Shown: piece by piece, positions 7,702 to 14,909 of the stretch
Position numbering within the stretch: position 1 is the stretch's first letter
How the letters are laid out: every line of letters starts with the position of its first letter
NCBI GenBank assembly: GCA_030039035.1
Contig: JASHQQ010000186.1
Coordinates: 1-45,515, forward strand
Reading direction: 5' to 3'
DNA length: 45,515 nucleotides
Source: Acidobacteriaceae bacterium
GTDB taxonomy: Bacteria > Acidobacteriota > Terriglobia > Terriglobales > Acidobacteriaceae
Translations under genes and position numbers: made by a program
The notes under the pieces: generated by a model
Told to the model about the DNA's origin: nothing
Databases searched by the model: none
The model's input: only the letters and a program-made list of their open reading frames with translations

Positions 7702-8970
7702 ATGCTCCCGCCTATGTCCGTGGTGGGCCATTTTCGGCAGTTGACGCGCACGCAGCGGCACTGTTTCGTCGCCGCGTTTCTGGGCTGGACGCTCGACTCG
7801 CTGGATTTTTTCATCCTGATCTTCTGCGTGCCGGCGATTGCAACCGGGTTTCACACGCGGGAATCGGCGGTCTTCGGCGCGGTGTTTCTCACGCAGGCTT
7901 TCCGGCCGGCCGGCGCACTGATCTTCGGAATGCTGGCCGACCGCTACGGACGGCGGCCGGTGCTGATGGCGAATATCCTGAGTTTCTCGGTGATCGAGCT
8001 CGCCTGCGCCTTTGCGCCCACGATGAATGTGCTGCTGGCGTTGCGCGCGCTGTTCGGGCTGGCGATGGGCGGCGAGTGGGGCGTGGGCGCCGCGCTGGCC
8101 TTTGAGACGCTGCCAAAAGAAGGACGCGGGGTCTTCTCCGGCATCCTGCAGGAAGGTTATGCAGCGGGCTCGATCCTTGCGTCGTTCGCGTTCGGGCTTC
8201 TCTTTCATTCGATCGGATGGCGGGGATTGTTCATTGCCGGCGCCACACCGGCGCTGCTCGCTTTTTACGTGCAGGCGCGCGTGGATGAATCGCCGGCGTG
8301 GGTGGAGGGCCAGAAGACGCGGAGAGCCGGAACGGCGGGAACGGGATTGCTGACGGGCGCACGGGGTGGAACGTCGCCGGCGAAGTTGCTTGCGTTTCTG
8401 CCGACGTTCCTGTTTCTCATTCTGCTGATGACGGCGTTCATGAGCTTCTCGCACGGCACGCAAGACGTCTATCCGACGTTCCTGACGGTGCAGGCGAAGC
8501 TGCCGGCCTCGACCGTAGGCCTGGTCGGCGTGCTGTACGGATTCAGCTCGATCGCGGGCGGAATCGTTTTCGGTGCATTCTCAGAGCGGTGGGGGCGCAG
8601 GCCGGCGATCATCGTCGCGGCGCTGCTGTCGATTCCCACGCTGCCGCTCTATGCTTACGGTCACTCAGCCGTCGCGCTGGCCGCAGGCGCGATGCTCATG
8701 CAATTCATGGTGCAGGGGGCGTGGGGCGTGGTGCCGGCGTATCTCAACGAGCTTTCGCCGGCGCCGGTGCGCGCAACCGCGCCGGGGCTTGCGTATCAGC
8801 TCGGCGGACTCATCACTTCATGGAACGGCAAGGGCCAGGCGCTGGCCGCCGAGCGATGGGGCGACTATCGCATTGTGCTGGCCGTGACGGTGATCATTGT
8901 TGCGCTCGTGCTCGCCGGGCTGGCCGCGCTGGGCCGCGAAGCCAAGGGACGGGAGATGACGGTGGTGTAG
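7702..8970 (+). CDS. MFS transporter, sialate/carboxylate:H+ symporter-like
   Basis: A 422-residue, 12-segment major facilitator. The loop 2-3 signature is present (GMLADRYGRRPVL) and repeated in weaker form after segment 8 (GAFSERWGRRPAI). The stretch GLAMGGEWGVGAALAFE followed by RGVFSGILQEGYAAG matches the NanT/JEN (sialate, lactate) branch, which moves monocarboxylates or acidic sugars with protons. The specific substrate is not deducible. The start is the ATG at 7702 with GTGAGG 8 nt upstream; an ATG at 7714 is an alternative. It is divergent from the secreted hydrolase, with about 100 bp between starts, so a shared control region and a hydrolyse-then-import pairing are possible. Confidence 0.85.
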   Translation: MLPPMSVVGHFRQLTRTQRHCFVAAFLGWTLDSLDFFILIFCVPAIATGFHTRESAVFGAVFLTQAFRPAGALIFGMLADRYGRRPVLMANILSFSVIELACAFAPTMNVLLALRALFGLAMGGEWGVGAALAFETLPKEGRGVFSGILQEGYAAGSILASFAFGLLFHSIGWRGLFIAGATPALLAFYVQARVDESPAWVEGQKTRRAGTAGTGLLTGARGGTSPAKLLAFLPTFLFLILLMTAFMSFSHGTQDVYPTFLTVQAKLPASTVGLVGVLYGFSSIAGGIVFGAFSERWGRRPAIIVAALLSIPTLPLYAYGHSAVALAAGAMLMQFMVQGAWGVVPAYLNELSPAPVRATAPGLAYQLGGLITSWNGKGQALAAERWGDYRIVLAVTVIIVALVLAGLAALGREAKGREMTVV

Positions 8971-9037
8971 ATCGTCGCGGCACCGGCGATTCCACCGCAA
9001 CAAAAATCGGCATAAACTTGAATGGAGGTCGCATCCG

Positions 9038-9277
9038 ATGGCTTGTCTCGATTGGTCGCAGTGCCCAGCGGTGGAAAGCGTTCCCGGCAAGGTGAGCGGG
9101 GCGTGGGTGCTGAAAGGCACGCGCATGCCGGTCTCTTCGATCTTCGAAAATCTGGCTGCCGGCGCCAATATCGACGACATCATGGAATGGTTCGATGGGC
9201 CCGATCGGGATCAGGTCAAGAGAGTAATCGAGTTTGCAGCGCGCAGCCTGGAAAAGGAGCCGGCGTACGCCAAGTGA
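9038..9277 (+). CDS. DUF433-family antitoxin
   Basis: A 79-residue protein with the DUF433 pattern (VLKGTRMPVSSIFENLAAGANIDDIMEWF), a small MerR-like helix-turn-helix domain. Proteins of this family are the antitoxin half of type II modules with DUF5615 PIN-like toxins: they bind the toxin and repress their own operon. The ribosome site is GGAGG, about 10 nt before the ATG. The toxin ATG follows the TGA directly (tgaatg), the usual coupling. The gene looks intact. Confidence 0.85.
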   Translation: MACLDWSQCPAVESVPGKVSGAWVLKGTRMPVSSIFENLAAGANIDDIMEWFDGPDRDQVKRVIEFAARSLEKEPAYAK

Positions 9278-9607
9278 ATGCTGATCTTGTTTGATCAAGC
9301 GACACCAGTCCCGCTACGCCCGCATCTCAAAAGCCATACGGTTCGCACGGCTTTCGAAGAGGGTTGGGACAGGCTTACGAACGGCGAACTGCTCCGCGCA
9401 GCAGATAGCGCTGGTTTTGACATTCTTTTGACCACTGACAAGTCCATGCGTTACCAGCAAAGTCTGGTGGGACTTGGAATTGCAGTCCTGGTGTTGGGTC
9501 GCCAGCAATGGCCCGACTGACGGCCACATGTTCAGATGATCGCGGAAGCCATAATTTCGGCAAAGCCTGGCACCTTCACCGAGGTTGCAATTCCCAACGA
9601 GCCTTGA
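9278..9607 (+). pseudogene. DUF5615 PIN-like toxin gene with in-frame TGA
   Basis: The first 80 codons give MLILFDQATPVPL, then HTVRTAFEEGWDRLTNGELL and AGFDILLTTDKSMRYQQ, a good match to DUF5615 (Mut7-C/PIN-like) toxins with acidic residues at the expected places. Codon 81 (9518-9520) is TGA. The same frame then stays open for 28 codons (RPHVQMIAEAII, KPGTFTEVAIPNEP) to a TGA at 9605-9607, exactly the usual C-terminus of this family. The gene is therefore a full-length toxin interrupted by one nonsense codon with no frameshift. The truncated 80-residue product may be inactive; readthrough or a sequencing error are alternatives. Confidence 0.8.
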
Positions 9608-9643
9608 CTCCAATGGAGGGAACTCCCGCCTCTCGATGTCGTC

Positions 9644-10030
9644 TCAGGGATTCGGGTACGGCAAATCGTCAGGATCGACGCCGACGAAATCCGGCTCCGG
9701 ATCGACGATGAAGCGAACCGCATCGATCTCGCTCCGTCCTTCGAGCAGCGCCTTGCCGACGCGGTGCATTCCATCCATCACGCGGCCGTCGCTGGAAAGA
9801 AGGATGGGGTGCGCCAGATCGCATTCGAGCATGAGACGCGCGTGATCGACGACCTGGCGGCAGGTGAGCTTCTGGCCTTCGGCTCCGCACCAGAACGGCT
9901 CGTCGAGCTCGCGAATCGCCGACAGTGCGACGCGTTCCCGCGGCAGGCTTCGCGAAAGCCCGATGAGGCGCTCGACGCTCCATGCGCACAGGCCGCGTTC
10001 CGAATGGCGAAAGTGGTATTGGGTTCGCAT
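9644..10030 (-). CDS. Small ParB-like protein (128 aa)
   Basis: A soluble protein often annotated as ParB-like. It contains LSSDGRVMDGMHRVGKALLEG (about residues 78-98), similar to the GxHR motif of the ParB/Srx nuclease fold, followed by the conserved acidic end DPEPDF...DDLPYP. It has no DNA-binding domain and no ParA neighbour, so a role in chromosome partitioning is unlikely; a small CTPase or nuclease-like enzyme is possible. The start codon sits 5 bp from a heptamer repeat array and has no clear ribosome site, so the repeat occupies its leader. Confidence 0.65.
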   Translation of the reverse strand: MRTQYHFRHSERGLCAWSVERLIGLSRSLPRERVALSAIRELDEPFWCGAEGQKLTCRQVVDHARLMLECDLAHPILLSSDGRVMDGMHRVGKALLEGRSEIDAVRFIVDPEPDFVGVDPDDLPYPNP

Positions 10031-10034
10031 GAGA

Positions 10035-10097
10035 TTCAGCTTTCAGCTATCAGCTATCAGCTTTCAGGTGTTAGCTGCTAGCTGTCAGTTGTCAGTT
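10035..10097. repeat. Nine tandem heptamers (consensus NTCAGCT)
   Basis: Exactly nine 7-bp units in phase: TTCAGCT twice, ATCAGCT twice, then TTCAGGT, GTTAGCT, GCTAGCT and GTCAGTT twice. Lies directly upstream of the ParB-like start codon. A second array at 10119 keeps the same 7-bp phase after a 21-bp gap. Confidence 0.85.
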
Positions 10098-10118
10098 CGT
10101 CGAGGCACAGACGGCAAA

Positions 10119-10153
10119 TTCCCTGTTCCCTGTTCCCTGATCAATGTTCCCTG
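10119..10153. repeat. Five tandem heptamers (consensus TTCCCTG)
   Basis: TTCCCTG three times, ATCAATG, then TTCCCTG. The same heptamer forms the large array at 18.3 kb. It is in phase with the NTCAGCT array at 10035 (84 bp, 12 units). Confidence 0.8.
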
Positions 10154-10178
10154 GACGCCGGACGCTTGGCCCTCGACG

Positions 10179-10829
10179 CTACTTCGGCCGTATCAGCTCC
10201 ATGCGGTCGCGCGTGCGTACCCAGGTGTTTCCCGCCATGCGACCCACCGCGTCCAGCCCCGCGGGGTCGACGCGAAAGTCGTCGAAGAGATCTTCGCGGA
10301 CGTGGAAGCGGACCACCTCGCCCAGCACCACCACGCCGCCGCCCGGAGCGCGATTGGTATAGATGACCTGAAGGAGCTTGCACTCCATCTGCGCGGGCGA
10401 TTCGGCGACGCGCGGCGCGTGCACGACTTCGCCCGGGATCGGCGTGAGGCCGGAGAGATCGAATTCGTCCACCTCCGGCGGCACCTCGGCCGATGTCGCG
10501 TTAGCCGCGGCGGAGATGGCGTCGCTGACCACGTTGACAACGAACTCGCCGGTCTCCTCCACGTTGCGCAGCGTGTCCTTTCTTCCGTCCCGCGTCTCCT
10601 CGGCGGCGCGCAGCGTGGGGCAGAAGAGCACCGTCGGCGGATTCGAGCCGATTCCGTTGAAGAAACTGAAAGGCGCAAGATTGCGCACGCCCGCGCGGTC
10701 TACCGTGGAAACCAGCGCGATGGGACGCGGCACAATGATGCCGATCATGAGCTTGTAGATCTGGCGATGGGGGTGTTGCGCGGGATCGATGTTGAGCATG
10801 GAGTCGCTGGTGGGCGGCGCGTCGTTCAT
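10179..10829 (-). CDS. Flavin reductase-like FMN-binding split-barrel protein
   Basis: A 216-residue protein of the DIM6/NTAB flavin reductase-like family. Features include the N-terminal strand block (KLMIGIIVPRPIALVSTVD, residues 27-45), NLAPFSFFNGIGSNPPTV (50-67), which frames the FMN phosphate site, KDTLRNVEETGEFVVNVV (84-101) and GEVVRFHV. It should bind FMN and reduce flavin with NAD(P)H, or act on a small substrate; the partner oxygenase is not in the window. Soluble and apparently monocistronic. The ribosome site is weak. Confidence 0.85.
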   Translation of the reverse strand: MNDAPPTSDSMLNIDPAQHPHRQIYKLMIGIIVPRPIALVSTVDRAGVRNLAPFSFFNGIGSNPPTVLFCPTLRAAEETRDGRKDTLRNVEETGEFVVNVVSDAISAAANATSAEVPPEVDEFDLSGLTPIPGEVVHAPRVAESPAQMECKLLQVIYTNRAPGGGVVVLGEVVRFHVREDLFDDFRVDPAGLDAVGRMAGNTWVRTRDRMELIRPK

Positions 10830-11367
10830 TCAGATAGGCTACGGCATTTTTGCCATTGGCCGCGTACAGGGCCTGATCGGTCGGGTCCGTCCTGGTTGAG
10901 ATACCGTTCTGTGTGCAGTTGGCGCCCTCCAGGGGCCAGGCAGTGTCTGACAAATCGAAAACCCGCGGATCAGGCGCCAAAGGCGGGCCTCAGGGGCTGA
11001 AGTGCCTGCGTGTCTGCGTGTGAACTCTTACCAAGGCCCCAAAAGTCGGTCTCAAAAGGCCCGCGGCTAGAGCCGCCTCGATATTTTGCGCCGAAATTCG
11101 GCAGCCTGAAGGCTGCTGCTCGCTCCAATTCGCGCACCGAAAATACGCCGAAACGAGCTCTCACGCGCACTCTAAAGCGGCGGGAGATTTTGGGCGAGCT
11201 TCGTACGGGCCAAAGCCCGTAGCTTTCGCTGCCCATACACTTCACTGCCCGCGCCCTCCCGCTATGAAGCGTCGGTTCGGGCAAGATGACGAAAGTGGTA
11301 CCGAAGTGGAAATTTGCACTTGATTCACAATGGATCATGCACAATGGAAGGATTGGGGAAAACGGCC
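10830..11367. other. 538-bp divergent intergenic region with short hairpins
   Basis: Separates the flavin reductase start from phoU and should hold both promoters. I find no coding frame with a ribosome site and no tRNA. Two small palindromes stand out: GCAGCCTGAAGGCTGC near 11101 and TACGGGC-caaa-GCCCGTA at 11204-11221. Near 11325-11350 the string cacaatgga occurs twice. Confidence 0.5.
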
Positions 11368-12039
11368 GTGCCGCGCATCCACTTTCAATTGCAACTCGCC
11401 GAACTGAAAGACAAGCTGCTGGCCATGGCTGCGCTCGCGCAGCAGGCGGTGGAGTCGGCGGTGGACGCGTACCTGCAGCGCGACAGGGGATTGTGCCAGT
11501 ACGTGAAGCAGAATGAGACGGCGATCAACACCGCGCAGCGGGAGCTGGACGAAATGGCGTACGAGCTGCTCGCCAAGGAGCAGCCGATGGCCATCGACCT
11601 GCGCTTTATCTTATCGGTGATAAAAATCAACGGAGACCTGGAGCGCATCGGCGATCAGTCGATGGGCATTGCCCGGCGCACCAAGGAGATCCTGGGCCAG
11701 GATCCCGTCGATTTGCCGGTCGATTTCGCCGCCATGGGCGAGTTCGCCGGGCGCATGATTCGCACGGCGGTGCAGGCGCTGCTTGACGGCGATGCGCGCC
11801 TGGCCGACTCGGTGCGCGAGATGGACGACGAGATCGACCGCATGAACCGGCGCGCCCATGCCGACCTGCTGCGCATGATCCAGGAGCAGCCGCAGTACAC
11901 ACAGCAGTGCATGAACGGCATTCTTGTCTCGCGCAATCTCGAGCGCATCGCCGACCACGCCTCGAACATCGCCACCGACGTCATCTTCTGGATCCGCGGC
12001 GCCGACGTGCGCCACCAGTTGAGTATGGCAGTGGATTGA
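11368..12039 (+). CDS. phoU: PhoU-family phosphate signalling protein
   Basis: About 223 residues forming two PhoU repeats of three helices each. The metal-binding signatures are present: DLRFILSVIKINGDLERIGDQ in the first repeat and CMNGILVSRNLERIADHASNIATD in the second (E/DxxxD pattern). PhoU dampens PhoR signalling and restrains the PstSCAB transporter when phosphate is plentiful. No pst or phoBR genes lie in the window, so the gene stands alone. A GTG at 11368 (GGGGA, 8 nt spacing) is preferred; in-frame ATGs at 11314 and 11344 lack ribosome sites. Confidence 0.9.
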   Translation: MPRIHFQLQLAELKDKLLAMAALAQQAVESAVDAYLQRDRGLCQYVKQNETAINTAQRELDEMAYELLAKEQPMAIDLRFILSVIKINGDLERIGDQSMGIARRTKEILGQDPVDLPVDFAAMGEFAGRMIRTAVQALLDGDARLADSVREMDDEIDRMNRRAHADLLRMIQEQPQYTQQCMNGILVSRNLERIADHASNIATDVIFWIRGADVRHQLSMAVD

Positions 12040-12051
12040 AGACTTATGCGT

Positions 12052-12085
12052 ACCCAGGTCTCAGAATCGAGACCTGGGGCACCCT
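12052..12085 (+). repeat. Intergenic palindrome, subclass C (CCCAGGTCTC stem)
   Basis: Perfect 10-bp stem CCCAGGTCTC / GAGACCTGGG with loop agaatc, followed by GCACCCT. It sits 13 bp after the phoU stop. The sequence GTGGATTGA lies upstream both here (spanning the phoU stop) and before the next copy at 12156, so the unit may be longer than the hairpin. Confidence 0.8.
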
Positions 12086-12155
12086 TGATTTCTGAGTTAG
12101 CTTGATATTCGTGAGATTTGGCCACCCGCCGGTGGATTGAGAACCGGCTTCAGGT

Positions 12156-12188
12156 CCCAGGTCCGAAAACACGGACCCGGGGCACCCA
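12156..12188 (+). repeat. Intergenic palindrome, subclass C, second copy
   Basis: Arms CCCAGGTCC and GGACCCGGG (one mismatch) with an 8-nt loop, then GGCACCCA. Lies about 70 bp from the previous copy in the convergent gap between phoU and the PEBP gene. Confidence 0.75.
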
Positions 12189-12218
12189 CTTGCGGTCTCT
12201 CACCCCCGCGCCGGTCAC

Positions 12219-12812
12219 CTACCGTCGATAGCGGCCCGTCAGTTCGCCGTGCGCGAGAATGTGGCCGGCGATCGCCTTCTCGACCCTGGTACGCGTAGCA
12301 CCGGCCTGCAGGCTCAGAGTCGCGTCGAGCGCGTACAGCCGGAAGACGTAGCGATGCGGCGAGCTGCCTGGCGGGCAAGGACCGCCGTAGCCGATTCCGC
12401 CAAAGTCGTTGCGGCCCTGGAGCGAGCCGTCATGCAGTTCTTCCCGCGTTGACTGGCCCTCGGTCAATTCGCGCGACGCAGCAGGAATGTTGTAAATCAC
12501 CCAATGCACGAATTCGCCCACGGGCGCGTCGGGATCGATCGCGATCAACGCAAAGCTTTTCGTGGCCGGTGGCGCACTTGTCCATTTCAGCTCCGGCGAG
12601 GCATCGGTTCCGTCGCAGGTGTATCGGGCAGGGATCGCCGCCCCCGAATCAAAACTGGAGCTGGCCAGATTCAGCATGGGCGTGCCCGCGGCGGGAACTG
12701 TTGCACCGTGACAGCCGGTCTGCGCGCCCGGCGCCAGCAGAAGGAGCAGCGAAGCGCATCCCGGATGGATACGAAGACCATCCAGGCGAACGCACACCCG
12801 GGAAAAGGCCAT
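12219..12812 (-). CDS. YbhB/YbcL family (PEBP, Raf-kinase-inhibitor-like) secreted protein
   Basis: About 197 residues from the ATG at 12812, chosen for its GGAGG ribosome site (6 nt); longer in-frame starts have none. The N-terminus is hydrophobic (CASLLLLLAPGAQTGC), a signal peptide with a possible but imperfect lipobox. The PEBP signatures follow: DPDAPVGEFVHWVIYNIP and GGPCPPG...HRYVFRLYALD, which line the anion-binding pocket, and RYTCDGTDASPELKW near the start of the domain. Bacterial members bind unknown anionic ligands in the periplasm. Convergent with phoU, with two palindromes between the stops. Confidence 0.88.
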   Translation of the reverse strand: MAFSRVCVRLDGLRIHPGCASLLLLLAPGAQTGCHGATVPAAGTPMLNLASSSFDSGAAIPARYTCDGTDASPELKWTSAPPATKSFALIAIDPDAPVGEFVHWVIYNIPAASRELTEGQSTREELHDGSLQGRNDFGGIGYGGPCPPGSSPHRYVFRLYALDATLSLQAGATRTRVEKAIAGHILAHGELTGRYRR

Positions 12813-12907
12813 GGCAAGCCTCCGCGATCCTGCTCGACGGCCCATTGTCTCACGGAATTTCGCCGGCGGTGTGGTTGTACCGGCAAGCCGGAAATGCGGC
12901 GACTCAT

Positions 12908-12944
12908 CCCGCCCTTTCGCCACCCCGGCGAGAGGGCGGGGCAA
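12908..12944 (+). repeat. Intergenic palindrome, subclass A
   Basis: Arms CCCGCCCTTTCGCC and GGCGAGAGGGCGGG with a 5-nt loop, followed by GCAAT. Lies between the PEBP start and the Dps stop. Confidence 0.75.
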
Positions 12945-12955
12945 TCGTGAAGTCG

Positions 12956-13459
12956 CTATTGCGTGGCCTCGAAGAGGAACCAGGCACGCCGCTCGGCTTC
13001 GTCGATCCACACTTCGATGAGGCTGGTGGTCGCGTAATCTTTTGCGCTGCTGGCCGTTTCGTGCGCGGCGCGCAGGCTTTCCACCAGCGACTTGTTATCG
13101 GCGTGGAGCTCGCGCAGCATCTCCTTGGCCTCGACGAACTCCTTGTCGTTGTCGGCGATCCTTTGCAGGCGCGCGATGTGCCCGACGGAACGCAGCGTGT
13201 TGCCGCCGATCTTGCGCACGCGTTCGGCGATATCGTCGGTTACGGCGAAGATCTGCGTCGCATGCTCGTCGAGCAGCAGATGGTAGTCGCGGAAGTGCGG
13301 CCCGCTCATGTGCCAGTGGAAGTTTTTGGTCTTGAAGTAAAGCGCGTAGAAATCGGCGAGAAGCGCGTTGAGCACGCTGGAGATGTCCCGGACACTTTCC
13401 GGCGAAAAATCATCGGGAACCTCAAGCTTGGCTGTCCTGGAATGCGAATGGTTTGCCAC
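12956..13459 (-). CDS. dps: Dps-family ferritin-like DNA-protection protein
   Basis: About 167 residues from a GTG at 13459 with a near-perfect ribosome site (AAGGAGG, 5 nt); an ATG 20 codons upstream has none. The Dps ferroxidase residues are recognisable: H48 in NFHWHM, H60 and D64 in YHLLLDEH, and D75/E79 in VTDDIAERVRKIGG. Dps forms a 12-subunit shell that oxidises Fe(II) with peroxide and stores iron, protecting DNA in stress. The N-terminal tail (NHSHSRTAK) is short and weakly basic, so DNA binding is uncertain. Confidence 0.92.
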   Translation of the reverse strand: MANHSHSRTAKLEVPDDFSPESVRDISSVLNALLADFYALYFKTKNFHWHMSGPHFRDYHLLLDEHATQIFAVTDDIAERVRKIGGNTLRSVGHIARLQRIADNDKEFVEAKEMLRELHADNKSLVESLRAAHETASSAKDYATTSLIEVWIDEAERRAWFLFEATQ

Positions 13460-13589
13460 GGGAACCTCCTTGGCTGAAAGATGGCTGGGCTTGGGAGCAG
13501 AGACAGTTTCCGGGTGCACATCCCTAAGATGCCGGTTCCCGCCGGAGCGTTACTTTTTCTCCCCGCTGCCCGCAAGCCGCAGCCGGTGC

Positions 13590-14576
13590 TCAGACCTTCA
13601 CTCGCGGATGCTCCGCATGGTGCAGCAGCACGGCGACAGCGCAACTGGTGAGTCGCGTCTCGGCCGAGTCGGCGCGGCTGGTGAGGATGGTGGGCACGCG
13701 CGCACCGAGCACAATTCCGGCGAGCTGCGCGCCGCCCAGATACTCGAGCTGCTTGGCCAGCATGTTGCCGCTCTCGAGGTCGGGAACGACCAGAATGTCG
13801 GCCTGGCCGGTGACCGGCGAAACCAGCTTCTTGATTTTGGCGGCCTTGGCGCTCACGGCGGTGTCGAAGGCCAGCGGCCCGTCGAGGATGCCGCCAGAGA
13901 TTTGGCCACGCTCGGCCATCTTGCACAGCGCCGCGGCGTCGAGCGTGGACTGGATTTTGGGGTTTATTGTCTCGACGGCGGAGAGCAGCGCCACTTTGGG
14001 CTTGGGGATACCCAGCGCATGCGCGAGGTCGATGGCGTTCTGCACGATGTGCACCTTGTCCTCGAGCTCGGGGGCAATGTTGATGGCCGCATCGGTGATC
14101 AGCAGGGTGCGCGCGTAGGCGGGCGTGTCCATCACAAAGACATGGCTGATGCGGCGCGTGGTGCGCAGGCCGGTGTCGCGGGCCATGGCGACTTTCATGA
14201 GTTCGTCGGTGTGCAGACTGCCCTTCATCATGGCCTGGGCGTTGCCGCTGCGGCACATGGCCACGCCCAGCTCGGCCGCCTTCTCCTCGTTTTCGGCGTG
14301 GAGCAGCGGAAAGGCCGCGATATCGAGGCCGCTCCTGGCGGCCAATGCCTTGATCTGTTTTTCGTCGCCGATGAGCGTGGGCTCAATGAGATGTTCGGCT
14401 GCGGCCTCGACGGCGCCTTTGAGCGCAACTTCAGAGAGCGGCCAAACCACGGCGGTGGTAATGGCCGGCAGGTTCTTGCAGCGTTCGATGAACTTGTGGA
14501 AGACGTGGTAGTCGGGCGGATGGCCGACCAGCGGATCGACGGCAACGGCTTCGGCAAGAGGGGCAAGATCGCTCAT
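13590..14576 (-). CDS. Phosphate acetyl/butyryltransferase (Pta/Ptb family)
   Basis: A 328-residue cytoplasmic enzyme of the PTA_PTB fold, which exchanges CoA for phosphate on acyl-CoA to make acyl phosphate. Typical blocks are LIEPTLIGDEKQI, GNAQAMMKGSLHTDELMK, RISHVFVMDTP, LLITDAAINIAPELEDK, VALLSAVETINPKIQSTLDA and GQADILVVPDLESGNMLAKQL. Length and the spacing of these blocks fit the short phosphate butyryltransferase-like branch rather than long Pta. No acetate or butyrate kinase gene is next to it. Start at the ATG 14576 (GGAGA, about 10 nt); the open frame upstream lacks family similarity. Confidence 0.88.
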   Translation of the reverse strand: MSDLAPLAEAVAVDPLVGHPPDYHVFHKFIERCKNLPAITTAVVWPLSEVALKGAVEAAAEHLIEPTLIGDEKQIKALAARSGLDIAAFPLLHAENEEKAAELGVAMCRSGNAQAMMKGSLHTDELMKVAMARDTGLRTTRRISHVFVMDTPAYARTLLITDAAINIAPELEDKVHIVQNAIDLAHALGIPKPKVALLSAVETINPKIQSTLDAAALCKMAERGQISGGILDGPLAFDTAVSAKAAKIKKLVSPVTGQADILVVPDLESGNMLAKQLEYLGGAQLAGIVLGARVPTILTSRADSAETRLTSCAVAVLLHHAEHPRVKV

Positions 14577-14909
14577 GGCTGGGATGTCTCCGGGCCGGAG
14601 CACTTCGATGCCAGTCCGGCCTCTGTTTCCATTCTCGCCCGGAATCGCGCAAGCCCGTGTGCCGAAGATCACTTGCGACCGCCAAGCGATTCCTTTTCGG
14701 CACATCGCGGGGCGCAATCGATTGCCAGACGAGCCCCGAGCAAGCCGGACTGCATCCGGCGGGCTTCTCCGTATACCAATACAGAAACATGTTGCGAACT
14801 GAACCCTTGCGGTGATATACCTTGCCCGCCGCCGCAATCCGTTCTGCTTTTGTCCCCGGAAGACCTGAAATGGAACGGCAAGTTGCGGAGAGAACAAAGG
14901 AGACCGGCC
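14577..14909. other. Divergent intergenic region ahead of the rhamnose cluster
   Basis: 333 bp between the acyltransferase and GH39-like starts. No gene seen. The best promoter candidate points right, near 14792-14821. Confidence 0.5.
14792..14821 (+). promoter_or_regulatory. Candidate sigma-70-type promoter for the GH39/rhaM/isomerase genes
   Basis: TTGCGA and TATACC spaced by 18 bp, about 90 bp upstream of the GH39-like start. Four of six bases match at each box. Confidence 0.4.

Noticed and set aside
11090..11230. tRNA or small RNA in the phoU leader
   Set aside because: Short hairpins are present, but no cloverleaf, anticodon arm or CCA-type end could be built.
13368..14909. In-frame extension of the GH39-like gene back to 13368
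   Set aside because: The extension runs antisense through the phosphate acyltransferase; the lipoprotein signal and ribosome site place the start at 14910.
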